Source of the DNA: JAKFDI01 sp044508835
GTDB lineage: Bacteria > Pseudomonadota > Gammaproteobacteria > Burkholderiales > Burkholderiaceae_C
NCBI GenBank assembly: GCA_044508835.1
Contig: JBIQHD010000008.1
Coordinates: forward strand, 62,001 to 126,000
Direction of reading: 5' to 3'
Length of the DNA stretch: 64,000 nucleotides
In this document: piece after piece, positions 1 to 7,826 of the stretch
Numbering within the stretch: position 1 is the stretch's first letter
How the letters are laid out: each line of letters starts with the position of its first letter
Made by a program: the position numbers and the translations under genes
Notes under the pieces: generated by a model
Told to the model about the DNA's origin: nothing
Database searches by the model: none
Seen by the model: the letters and a program-made list of their open reading frames with translations, nothing else

Positions 1-27
1 AACCCGGGGAAGATCTTCGCGCTGTAG
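1..27 (+). CDS. FAD-linked oxidase, C-terminal end only (partial)
   Basis: Only the last eight codons and a TAG stop are in the window; they read NPGKIFAL. The NPGKIF ending is typical of the C-terminus of FAD-linked oxidases of the glycolate oxidase GlcD / D-lactate dehydrogenase type. The rest of the gene lies left of the window, so the substrate cannot be judged. It converges on the small membrane protein gene that ends at 55. Confidence 0.6.
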   Translation, partial: NPGKIFAL

Positions 28-54
28 GCCGGCGCGGGCGCCCGGCGCCTGGCG

Positions 55-357
55 TCAGACGACCGGCGCGGCGCTGAACAGCATCACCACGAACTGGTAG
101 GCCGCCAGCAGCACGCCGGCGCACAGCAGGTTCACCGCCAGGTGGCGCGGGCCGCGGTCGATGCGGATGCCCATGCGCACGCACACGCAGCCCCAGAAGA
201 TCACCAGCAGCGCGGCGCCGGCGTCCACGCGGTCCAGCGGCTGGCCGGCGGTGCGCAGCACGGCGACCATCGCCATCCACAAGCCGGCCGCCATCACGGC
301 GGCGGCGGTCACCTGGTTGAACGACGGCTTCTGGAGTTCGACGCCGAGAATCTTCAT
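55..357 (-). CDS. Small membrane protein, function unknown (100 aa)
   Basis: The protein begins MKILGVELQKPSFNQ and has two or three hydrophobic stretches, at roughly residues 17-33, 44-58 and 74-95, so it is probably an inner-membrane protein. A longer in-frame reading starts upstream at 489, but the extra 44 residues are arginine-rich and look like read-through of non-coding DNA, so the ATG at 357 is preferred. I do not recognise a family. It lies downstream of the unknown gene at 425-859 on the same strand, with a 67-base gap. Confidence 0.55.
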   Translation of the reverse strand: MKILGVELQKPSFNQVTAAAVMAAGLWMAMVAVLRTAGQPLDRVDAGAALLVIFWGCVCVRMGIRIDRGPRHLAVNLLCAGVLLAAYQFVVMLFSAAPVV

Positions 358-424
358 GCTGTACTGCCTGGAACGAAAAGACCGAAGGAAACGGGGAGAA
401 ACGACCGCGCCGCAGGGCCTCGCC

Positions 425-859
425 TCACGGCGGGTCCTCGCGCAGATAGAGATCGCCGGTGCCGGCGCGCGACGCATGCAGCCGCGCATCGGCCGGATCG
501 GCGATGCGCTGCAGCTTCACGTCTTCATGGCGTGCGAAGAGCACGACCGCCGTGCCGTCGGCGAGGTGCAGCAGCACGTCGCCGTTGACCAGCGGTTCGG
601 CCAGCTGGATGGTCGCGCCCGACAGCCGCTCGCACAGCGTGCGGCGACGCCGGTTCTGAGCCCGCTGGTCGCCGGTTTGTTCCCGCTGCCTTTCGGGATG
701 CAGGTCGGCCTCGACGGCGCCGAGCAGGTGCTCGATCTCGCCCTTCCAGTCGATCAGCACGTCGCGGCGGAAGCGCGCCGGCGCCTGGGCGAGCTCGCCG
801 AGGTGGATGCGGCCTTCGCCGGACTCCCAGTCGACGTGCAGGGCGGGGGCGTGACTCAT
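425..859 (-). CDS. Hypothetical protein (144 aa)
   Basis: This is a soluble, charged protein starting MSHAPALHVDWESGEG with no signal peptide or membrane segment. A basic central stretch at about residues 70-82 (RAQNRRRRT) could bind nucleic acid or be a linker. The start at 859 is chosen because the upstream extension to 964 is arginine/proline-rich like shadow sequence. No family is recognised. It follows spoVR on the same strand with a 135-base gap, so it may be read from the same operon, but nothing ties it to that function. Confidence 0.5.
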   Translation of the reverse strand: MSHAPALHVDWESGEGRIHLGELAQAPARFRRDVLIDWKGEIEHLLGAVEADLHPERQREQTGDQRAQNRRRRTLCERLSGATIQLAEPLVNGDVLLHLADGTAVVLFARHEDVKLQRIADPADARLHASRAGTGDLYLREDPP

Positions 860-994
860 GGCGCGGCGGCGGCTCGGGTTCTGGACGCGCCTGTGCGGCG
901 CAGGAACCAAGTCTAGGAGCGCGCGCCGCGCCGCGCGCATCGCCGGCGGGCACCGGCGTGACATCCGGCCGCGGGTGCCGGGTTTGCGCGCCGG

Positions 995-2617
995 CTAGGG
1001 CTGCGCCGGGCCGTTGACGGACCAGCGCTTGGTGGCGAAGCCGGCCGCGTCGACGCTCTCGAGGTGCACGCCGAAGCCCCACAGCCGCGCCACGTGCTTG
1101 AGCACTTCCTGGGCGCCCTCGTGCAGCGGGCGGTCGTTGTGCTGCACGTGGCGCAGCGTGAGCGAGCGGTCGCCGCGGGTGTTGACGCTCCACACCTGGA
1201 TGTTGGGCTCGCGGCTGGCGAGGTCGTACTGGCGCGACAGCGCCTCGCGCAGGCGGCGGTAGCCCGATTCGTCGTGGATGGCGGCGACCTCCAGCTCGCG
1301 CTCCTTCTCGTCGTCGACGATAGAGAAGAAGCGGAACTCGCGCATCAGGTGCGGCGAGAGGTACTGGCCGACGAAGCTCTCGTCCTTGAAGTTGCGCATC
1401 GCATGGTCGAGCGTCTCCAGCCAGTCGCTGCCGGCGATGTCGGGGAACCAGTGGCGGTCCTCGTCGGTCGGGTGCTCGCAGATGCGCTTGATGTCGGTGT
1501 ACATCGCGAAGCCGAGCGCATACGGGTTGATGCCGCTGTAGGCCTTGTGCGTGACCGGCGGCTGGTAGATCACGTTGGTGTGCGACTTCAGCCACTCGAT
1601 CATCATGCCGTCGGACAGGTGGCCGTCGTCGTACAGCGTGTTGAGCAGCTTGTGGTGCCAGAAGGTGGCCCAGCCCTCGTTCATCACCTGCGTCTGGCGC
1701 TGCGGGTAGAAGTACTGCGCCACCTTGCGCACGATGCGCACGATCTCGCGCTGCCAGGGCTCGAGCAGCGGCGCGTTCTTCTCGATGAAGTACAGCAGGT
1801 TCTCCTGCGGCTCCTCGGGGTAGCGCTTGGACTGCGACTCCTCCACCGCCTTCTCGGGCTTGGCCGGCAGGGTGCGCCAGATGTCGTTGATCTGCTGCTG
1901 GGCGTAGCGCTCGCGGTCCTCGCGGCGCTCGCGCTCCTGCGCGAGGCTGAGCTTGCTCGGGCGGCGGTAGCGGTCGACGCCGTGGTTCATCAGCGCGTGG
2001 CAGGAATCGAGGATGGCCTCCACCGCGTCGAGGCCGTGGCGCTCCTCGCATTCGTGCACGTAGTTCTTGGCGTAGACGAGGTAGTCGATGATGGACGACG
2101 CATCCGTCCACATGCGGAACAGGTAGTTGCCCTTGAAGAAGCTGTTGTGGCCGTAGGCGGCATGCGCGATGACGAGCGCCTGCATCGCCATCGTGTTCTC
2201 CTCCATCAGGTAGCTGATGCAGGGATTGCTGTTGATGACGATCTCGTAGGCCAGGCCCATGTGGCCGCGGCGGTAGTTCTTCTCCGTCGCGATGAACTCC
2301 TTGCCGTAGCTCCAGTGGCGGTAGTTCACCGGCATGCCCACGCTGGCGTAGGCGTCCATCATCTGCTCGGCGGTGATGATCTCGAGCTGGTTCGGGTAGG
2401 TGTCCAGGCCGAAGCGCTCGGCGGTGCGGCGGATGACGGCGTGGTACTGCTCGATCAGCTCGAACGACCAGTCGCTCGGCGCGGGCAGCGGGCTCGCGGC
2501 GCGGGGCGGCGTCACCACGTCGGCCGCGCGCCGCACGCGCCCGGGCGTGGCGGCGTCGACGCCGTCGAAGAGATCGGGCGTGGGATCGACCGGCGGCGCC
2601 ACCGATTTGCGGCTCAT
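995..2617 (-). CDS. spoVR: SpoVR family protein (YcgB-like)
   Basis: This 540-residue protein belongs to the SpoVR/YcgB family, named for a Bacillus spore-cortex gene. In non-spore-formers it is a conserved stress gene of unknown biochemistry. Family-typical segments are visible, such as the early YPNQLEIITAEQMMDAY and the histidine-rich MNEGWATFWHHKLLN in the middle. The start at 2617 is set by the TCAT overlap with yeaH, which ends at 2614 (ATGA coupling), and by an AGAGGGAG ribosome binding site. It is the third gene of prkA-yeaH-spoVR, which suggests one functional unit with the kinase PrkA and the von Willebrand-type protein YeaH. Confidence 0.93.
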   Translation of the reverse strand: MSRKSVAPPVDPTPDLFDGVDAATPGRVRRAADVVTPPRAASPLPAPSDWSFELIEQYHAVIRRTAERFGLDTYPNQLEIITAEQMMDAYASVGMPVNYRHWSYGKEFIATEKNYRRGHMGLAYEIVINSNPCISYLMEENTMAMQALVIAHAAYGHNSFFKGNYLFRMWTDASSIIDYLVYAKNYVHECEERHGLDAVEAILDSCHALMNHGVDRYRRPSKLSLAQERERREDRERYAQQQINDIWRTLPAKPEKAVEESQSKRYPEEPQENLLYFIEKNAPLLEPWQREIVRIVRKVAQYFYPQRQTQVMNEGWATFWHHKLLNTLYDDGHLSDGMMIEWLKSHTNVIYQPPVTHKAYSGINPYALGFAMYTDIKRICEHPTDEDRHWFPDIAGSDWLETLDHAMRNFKDESFVGQYLSPHLMREFRFFSIVDDEKERELEVAAIHDESGYRRLREALSRQYDLASREPNIQVWSVNTRGDRSLTLRHVQHNDRPLHEGAQEVLKHVARLWGFGVHLESVDAAGFATKRWSVNGPAQP

Positions 2618-3888
2618 GCGGGCACTCCCTCTTTCTTGAACAGGTCGCGGAACACCGGGTAGATCTGCGACGCCTCGGTCACCTTGCGGATGGCGAAGGT
2701 CTTGGATTCCTCGGCCAGCGCCGCGTACTCGTCCCACAGGTTCTGCTCTTCCTCGGCCACCTGCACGTAGGCGAAGTAGCGGCACAGCGGCAGGATGCCG
2801 TGGGCCAGCAGCTCGCGGCAGCGGCCGCTGTCGTGGTGCCAGTTGTCGCCGTCGCTCGCCTGCGCGCCGTAGATGTTCCACTCGCTGGTCGGGTAGCGCG
2901 CGCGGGCGATCTCCTCCATCAGCACCAGCGCGCTCGACACCACGGTGCCGCCGGTCTCGGTGGAGTGGAAGAAGTTCTCCTCGTCCACCTCCTGCGCCTG
3001 GGTGTGGTGGCGGATGAAGACGATGTCGATGCGCTCGTAGTGGCGGGTGAGGAAGAGGTACAGCAGGATGAAGAAGCGCTTGGCCAGGTCCTTGCGCGCC
3101 TCGTCCATCGAGCCCGACACGTCCATGAGGCAGAACATCACCGCCTTGGCCGTGGGCACCGGCACCTTCACCCGGCTGCGGTAGCGCAGGTCGATCGGGT
3201 CGAGGTAGGGGATGCGCCCGAGCCTGGCGCGCAGCTGCTCGATGCGCCGCTCCAGCGGCGGGATCTCGTGCGCATGCGCCAGCGGATCGGGCGCGGCGCG
3301 CAGCATGGCGAGCCGCTCCTCGAGCTCGCGCAGCTCGCGCCGCGACTCGCTGCCCACCGCGATGCGCCGGCCGATGGCGCCGCGCATCGAGCGCACCACG
3401 CTCAGGTTGTTGGGCGTGCCGTCGCTGGTGAAGCCGGCGCGGTGGCTCTTGAACTCGGGCGTGTCGGCCAGCGTGGTGCGCGCGAGGTTGGGCAGGGCCA
3501 GGTCGTCGAAGAAGACCTGCATGAACTCTTCCTTGGTGAGGTGGAAGACGAAGTCGTCCTCCCCTTCCCCGGAATCGCTCGCCTGGCTGCCGCCGCCCCC
3601 GCCCGCGCCGCCCTGCGGGCGCTGGATGCGGTCGCCGCGCAGGTAGTCCTCGTTGCCCGGATGCACCATCTCGCGCGTGCCGCCCGGGCCGTGGCCGAAG
3701 ACCGGCTCGCTGATGTCGCGCCTGGGGATGTGCACGTCCTCGCCCTGCGCGATGTCGCGGATGCTGCGCCCGTCCACCGCGCGCTTGACCGCCTCGCGGA
3801 TCTGCTCCTTGTGCCGGCGCAGGAAGCGCTCGCGGTTGCCGATGGACTTGTTCTTGCCCGCCAGCCGCCTGTCAATGATGGCCTGCAT
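2614..3888 (-). CDS. yeaH: YeaH/YhbH family protein (DUF444), vWA-like
   Basis: This 424-residue protein matches the YeaH/YhbH (DUF444) family. The N-terminal third is basic, residues 93-110 are a Gly/Ser-rich linker, and the C-terminal part carries a von Willebrand A-like fold with the metal-site motif DVSGS at about 256-260. The family is cotranscribed with prkA in many proteobacteria and sporeformers. A 134-base gap holding a dispersed repeat separates it from prkA upstream, while its stop overlaps the start of spoVR by four bases. Its molecular function is not established; a scaffolding or adaptor role for the PrkA kinase is inference. Confidence 0.93.
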   Translation of the reverse strand: MQAIIDRRLAGKNKSIGNRERFLRRHKEQIREAVKRAVDGRSIRDIAQGEDVHIPRRDISEPVFGHGPGGTREMVHPGNEDYLRGDRIQRPQGGAGGGGGSQASDSGEGEDDFVFHLTKEEFMQVFFDDLALPNLARTTLADTPEFKSHRAGFTSDGTPNNLSVVRSMRGAIGRRIAVGSESRRELRELEERLAMLRAAPDPLAHAHEIPPLERRIEQLRARLGRIPYLDPIDLRYRSRVKVPVPTAKAVMFCLMDVSGSMDEARKDLAKRFFILLYLFLTRHYERIDIVFIRHHTQAQEVDEENFFHSTETGGTVVSSALVLMEEIARARYPTSEWNIYGAQASDGDNWHHDSGRCRELLAHGILPLCRYFAYVQVAEEEQNLWDEYAALAEESKTFAIRKVTEASQIYPVFRDLFKKEGVPA

Positions 3889-3892
3889 TTAG

Positions 3893-4020
3893 GCACCCCC
3901 CCGGAGCGCCTTCGGCGCTCCCCCCCAGGGGGGCGCCGCCGGTGGCCCGGCAAAGCCGGTTCCACGGCGGCCGCTTGATGGGCCAGCCAGGCTTCGCCGG
4001 CTGGCGACGACATCGTGTCT
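3893..4020. repeat. Dispersed intergenic repeat, family 1, copy A
   Basis: The gap between prkA and yeaH holds a run of C residues, a hairpin (GGAGCGCC TTCG GGCGCT), a second dyad (CCCCCC A GGGGGG), the palindrome-like block CCGGCAAAGCCGG and a GTTCC-CGG-CCGCTTG tail. The same order of blocks recurs at 18778-18868, and a shortened form at 50062-50140, so this is a dispersed element and not an operon-specific signal. As it sits inside an operon, it could modulate mRNA stability between prkA and yeaH. Confidence 0.7.
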
Positions 4021-4022
4021 CA

Positions 4023-5945
4023 TCAGCTGCTCTTCCGGACGCGCAGGTACCACTCGCACAGCAGGCGCACCTGCTTGGGCGTGTAGCCCTTGGCCACCAT
4101 GCGCGTCACGAAGTCCTCGTGCTTCTTGGCCTCGTCGGCGCTGGCCTTGGCGTTGAAGCTGATGACGGGCAGCAGCTCCTCGGTGTTGGAGAACATCTTC
4201 TTCTCGATCACCGTGCGCAGCTTCTCGTAGCTCGTCCACACCGGGTTGTTGCCCTGGTTGTTGGCGCGCGCGCGCAGCACGAAGTTGACGATCTCGTTGC
4301 GGAAGTCCTTGGGGTTGCTGATGCCCGCCGGCTTCTCGATCTTCTCGAGCTCGGCGTTCAGCGAGGCGCGGTCGAACACCTCGCCGGTGTCGGTGTCGCG
4401 GTACTCGTGGTCCTGGATCCAGTAGTCGGCGTAGGTGACGTAGCGGTCGAAGATGTTCTGGCCGTACTCGCTGTAGCTCTCCAGGTAGGCCGTCTGGATC
4501 TCCTTGCCGATGAACTCGGCGTAGCGCACCGCCAGGTGCTCCTTGATGAAGGCGAGGTACTTCTGCTCCGTCTCGGCGGGGAACTGCTCGCGCTCGATCT
4601 GCTGCTCGAGCACGTACATCAGGTGCACCGGGTTGGCGGCCACCTCGGTGGTGTCGAAGTTGAAGACCTTGGAGATGATCTTGAAGGCGAAGCGCGTGGA
4701 CACGCCGCTCATGCCCTCGTCCACCCCGGCGTAGTCGCGGTACTCCTGGTAGCTCTTGGCGCGCGGGTCGGTGTCTTTCAGGTTCTCGCCGTCGTAGACC
4801 AGCATCTTGGAGAAGAGCGACGAGTTCTCGGGCTCCTTCAGGCGCGTGAGGATGGCGAACTGGCTCATCATCTTCAGCGTGCCCGGCGCGCAGGTGGCGT
4901 TGGCCAGCGACGAGCCGCGCAGCAGCTTCTCGTAGATCTTGATCTCTTCCGAGACGCGCAGGCAGTACGGGATCTTGACGATGTAGATGCGGTCGAGGAA
5001 AGCCTCGTTGTTCTTGTTGTTGCGGAAGGCCTTCCACTCGCTCTCGTTGCTGTGGGCGAGCACCACGCCGTCGAAGGGGATGGCGCCGAAGCCCTCGGTG
5101 CCCTTGTAGTTGCCTTCCTGCGTGGCGGTGAGCAGCGGGTGCAGCACCTTGATCGGCGCCTTGAACATCTCCACGAACTCCAGCAGGCCCTGGTTGGCCA
5201 GGCACAGGCCGCCGGAGTAGCTGTAGGCGTCGGGGTCGTCCTGGGCGTAGGTCTCGAGCTTGCGGATGTCGACCTTGCCGACGAGCGAGCTGATGTCCTG
5301 GTTGTTCTCGTCGCCCGGCTCGGTCTTGGAGATCGCCACCTGCTTGAGCACCGACGGGTAGCGCTTGACGACCTTGAACTTGCGGATGTCGCCGCCGTAC
5401 TCCTCCAGCCGCTTGACCGCCCAGGGCGAGAGGATGCGGTTGAGGTAGCGCCGCGGGATGCCGTATTCCTTCTCGAGGATGGGCCCGTCCTCGGCCGCGT
5501 CGAACAGCCCCAGCGGCGACTCGTTCACCGGCGAGCCCTTGATGGCGTAGAACGGCACCTCCTGCATCAGCTGCTTCAGGCGCTCGGCGATCGACGACTT
5601 GCCGCCGCCCACCGGCCCGAGCAGATACAGGATCTGCTTCTTCTCCTCCAGCCCCTGCGCGGCGTGGCGGAAGTACGAGACCACCTGCTCGATGGCGTCT
5701 TCCATGCCGTAGAACTCGGCGAAGGCGGGGTAGAGCTTGATCACCTTGTTGGCGAACAGGCGCGACAGCCGCGGGTCGTTGCGGGTGTCCACGCTCTGCG
5801 GCTCGCCGATGGCCTTGAGCATGCGCTCGGCGGCCGTGGCATAGGCCAGCGGGTTGCCCTTGCACTCCGCCAGGTACTCCTCGAGCGTGAGTTCCTCTTC
5901 GCGGGTGCGCTCGAAGCGGGCGGTGAAATGACTGATCACGTCCAT
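4023..5945 (-). CDS. prkA: PrkA family serine protein kinase / AAA+ protein
   Basis: This 640-residue protein is close to the 644 residues of E. coli YeaG. The N-terminal AAA domain has a Walker A motif GPVGGGKSS at about 110-118, and the C-terminal PrkA kinase-like domain follows. PrkA/YeaG acts in nutrient-stress and nitrogen-starvation physiology in enterobacteria and in sporulation in Bacillus. The start at 5945 is chosen because it gives the family length and is preceded by a GGAGG ribosome binding site; the 67-residue upstream extension is discarded. It is first in an operon with yeaH and spoVR. A sigma-54-type promoter about 230 bases upstream (6177-6195) suggests control by nitrogen or stress status. 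Confidence 0.95.
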   Translation of the reverse strand: MDVISHFTARFERTREEELTLEEYLAECKGNPLAYATAAERMLKAIGEPQSVDTRNDPRLSRLFANKVIKLYPAFAEFYGMEDAIEQVVSYFRHAAQGLEEKKQILYLLGPVGGGKSSIAERLKQLMQEVPFYAIKGSPVNESPLGLFDAAEDGPILEKEYGIPRRYLNRILSPWAVKRLEEYGGDIRKFKVVKRYPSVLKQVAISKTEPGDENNQDISSLVGKVDIRKLETYAQDDPDAYSYSGGLCLANQGLLEFVEMFKAPIKVLHPLLTATQEGNYKGTEGFGAIPFDGVVLAHSNESEWKAFRNNKNNEAFLDRIYIVKIPYCLRVSEEIKIYEKLLRGSSLANATCAPGTLKMMSQFAILTRLKEPENSSLFSKMLVYDGENLKDTDPRAKSYQEYRDYAGVDEGMSGVSTRFAFKIISKVFNFDTTEVAANPVHLMYVLEQQIEREQFPAETEQKYLAFIKEHLAVRYAEFIGKEIQTAYLESYSEYGQNIFDRYVTYADYWIQDHEYRDTDTGEVFDRASLNAELEKIEKPAGISNPKDFRNEIVNFVLRARANNQGNNPVWTSYEKLRTVIEKKMFSNTEELLPVISFNAKASADEAKKHEDFVTRMVAKGYTPKQVRLLCEWYLRVRKSS

Positions 5946-6053
5946 GCGGTCCTCCGGGACATCAGGCGGCGGCGGCCGGGGGCGGCCCCGGCCATCACCT
6001 TGGGAAGTTCTGATGACGTCCTGGCGAACCGTGTCGCCATGGGCGCCATCAGA

Positions 6054-6072
6054 GCTTTCCGTCGCGGAAAGC
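6054..6072. other. Perfect 7-bp hairpin in the predicted prkA leader
   Basis: The bases read GCTTTCC GTCGC GGAAAGC, a perfect 7-bp stem with a 5-base loop. It lies about 110 bases before the prkA start and inside the untranslated leader predicted from the sigma-54 promoter at 6177-6195. There is no T-run on either strand, so it is not an intrinsic terminator. It could be an RNA structure or a protein-binding dyad. Confidence 0.4.
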
Positions 6073-6176
6073 GCGTGGTGCATGCGTCCAGCTTGCGCCC
6101 GACCTGCAGGTCCGAACGCCGGAGTAGCGAGGCTCTTGCCCTGCACTTCATGGCCTTCGGCCTTGCGTCAGCGATG

Positions 6177-6195
6177 AGCAAGCCCTGTGCCTTGG
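6177..6195 (-). promoter_or_regulatory. Predicted sigma-54 (RpoN) promoter of prkA-yeaH-spoVR
   Basis: The minus strand reads CCAAGGCACAGGGCTTGCT. It fits the -24/-12 consensus TGGCAC-N5-TTGC with only the first T changed, and has the obligatory GG and GC spaced by ten bases (GG at 6191-6190, GC at 6179-6178). Transcription would start near 6166, giving a leader of about 220 bases. In E. coli the yeaGH operon is known to depend on sigma-54 and NtrC, which makes the match more credible. Apart from this element and the hairpin at 6054-6072, I see nothing else in the 359-base gap from 5946 to 6304. Confidence 0.6.
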
Positions 6196-6304
6196 AAAGA
6201 TTACTCCTCGTCTCGTTCGATGTGCGCCATGTGTTCTCAGGGAGCGACAAACGACGTGAGAAGTTCCGCGAGGGTCAGGCGCGCCGGCCCGCGCGCGGCG
6301 CGCG

Positions 6305-7204
6305 TCAGCGCCGGCCGAGGCCGAGCTTGTCGAGCAGCCCGTTCAGCTCGTCGAGCGAGCCGAAGGCGATGGCCACCTCGCCCTGCTCGCCGCGCTTGGT
6401 GCGCTTCTTGACGCGGATCTCCACCGTGGCGGTGAGCGCGTCGGAGAGCTCTTCCTCGATGCGCGCAAGGTCGCCCGGCTTGTCGCGATGCACGCGCAGC
6501 AGCGGCTTCTGGCGCGCGTTGCCCATGCGGTGCACGAGCTTCTCGGCCTCGCGCACGCTGAGCTTCCTGCCCGCGATCTCGCCGGCGCACAGGATCTGCT
6601 GCGCCCCGTCCAGGGGCAGCAGCGCACGGGCATGGCCCATGTCGATGTCGCCGGCCATCAGCATCTGCTGCACGGGCTCGGCCAGGTTCAGCAGGCGCAG
6701 CAGGTTGCTCGCCGCGCTGCGCGAGCGGCCGACCGCCTGCGCCGCCTGCTCGTGGGTGAGGCTGAACTCGGTGACCAGGCGCTGGATGCCCTGCGCCTCT
6801 TCCAGCGGGTTCAGGTCCTCGCGCTGGATGTTCTCGATCAGCGCCATCGCCGCGGCGGCCTCGTCGGGCACCGGCCGCACGAGCACCGGCACGGCGTCCA
6901 GCCCGGCGAGGTTGGCGGCGCGCACGCGGCGCTCGCCGGCGATGATCTCGTAGCGGTCCGGGCCGACCGGGCGCACCAGCACCGGCTGCATGATGCCCTG
7001 CGCCTTGATGCTTTCGGCCAGCTCGTAGAGCGAGCCCTCGTCCATGCGCGTGCGCGGCTGGTACTTGCCGGGCTGCAGCTGCGCGAGGCGCAGCGTGTGC
7101 GGCTGGCCGTCGGCCTCGGCGCGCGCGGCGGGGGTGTCGGAGACGCGCGGGCCGAGCAGCGCTTCGAGGCCCATCCCGAGGCCCTTGGGTTTCTTGGTCG
7201 CCAT
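6305..7204 (-). CDS. parB: Chromosome partitioning protein ParB
   Basis: This 299-residue ParB/Spo0J protein binds parS DNA and spreads as a CTP-dependent clamp. It begins MATKKPKGLGMGLEALLG, the usual ParB N-terminus. The nucleotide-binding GERRVR motif is at about 90-95, followed by the helix-turn-helix (LTHEQAAQAVGRSRSAASNLLRLL) and a C-terminal dimerisation region. A much longer in-frame reading to 8263 is rejected as read-through. Two parS sites lie about 3.5 kb upstream in mnmG. ParB is separated from parA by a hydrolase gene and the opposing argC, which is unusual because parAB are normally adjacent. Confidence 0.96.
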   Translation of the reverse strand: MATKKPKGLGMGLEALLGPRVSDTPAARAEADGQPHTLRLAQLQPGKYQPRTRMDEGSLYELAESIKAQGIMQPVLVRPVGPDRYEIIAGERRVRAANLAGLDAVPVLVRPVPDEAAAAMALIENIQREDLNPLEEAQGIQRLVTEFSLTHEQAAQAVGRSRSAASNLLRLLNLAEPVQQMLMAGDIDMGHARALLPLDGAQQILCAGEIAGRKLSVREAEKLVHRMGNARQKPLLRVHRDKPGDLARIEEELSDALTATVEIRVKKRTKRGEQGEVAIAFGSLDELNGLLDKLGLGRR

Positions 7205-7221
7205 CGCGCGATTGTGCGTGA

Positions 7222-7782
7222 TCAACGTCCGCCGGCCGCCAGCCCGTCCAGCAGGGCGCGGCCTTCCGGCCAGTCGCCCAGGCCCGATTCGTGGTTGATG
7301 TGGCCGAGCGCGCCGACGAGGCGCAGGCCGCTGCCCCAGCCGGCGGCGAAGGCCCGCGCGCGCTCGACGCTGCAGTACGGATCGTCGCTGCTGGCGAGCA
7401 CCAGGCTCGGGAACGGCAGGCACGCGCGCACCACCGGGCGCCAGCTGTAGAGGTTGGGCGGCATGTCGTCGCGCTCGGTGTCCGGCGGCGCGACGAGCAG
7501 GGCGGCGCGCACGCGGTGCGTCTGCGACGAGTGGGCCGCCCAGGCCGCCACGAGCTGGCAGCCGAGGCTGTGCGCCGCCAGCACGGCCGGCGCGGGATCG
7601 GCCCGCACCTCGTCGTCGAGCCGCGCCATCCAGTCGCCGCGGCGCGGCCACTGCCAGTCGTCCTGCTCGACGCGGCGCCAGCCGTGGCGCGCCTCCCAGC
7701 GCGATTGCCAGTGGCCGGGGCCGGAGTTCATCCACCCCGGCAGCAGCAACACTCGTGCGGGGGCGGTCACTGCATCGGGCAT
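7222..7782 (-). CDS. RBBP9/YdeN family alpha/beta hydrolase
   Basis: This small serine hydrolase (186 aa) has the nucleophile motif AHSLGC at about residue 71, an acid in ASSDDPYC and a C-terminal GHINHES histidine, which is the RBBP9/YdeN pattern. The opening LLLPGWMNSGPGHWQSRW is characteristic. The substrate is unknown. It ends 17 bases before parB on the same strand, so it is probably cotranscribed with it. Its start is only 44 bases from the divergent argC start. Confidence 0.85.
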   Translation of the reverse strand: MPDAVTAPARVLLLPGWMNSGPGHWQSRWEARHGWRRVEQDDWQWPRRGDWMARLDDEVRADPAPAVLAAHSLGCQLVAAWAAHSSQTHRVRAALLVAPPDTERDDMPPNLYSWRPVVRACLPFPSLVLASSDDPYCSVERARAFAAGWGSGLRLVGALGHINHESGLGDWPEGRALLDGLAAGGR

Positions 7783-7826
7783 GGGGCTGGCTTATCCTTG
7801 ACGGGTTTCGAGCAGAGGAATTCCGA

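Noticed and set aside
3942..6953. Plus-strand open frame of about 1000 codons over prkA and parB
   Set aside because: It is an antisense shadow: Val/Leu/Ala/Arg/His-rich with no domain, covering well-defined genes on the other strand.
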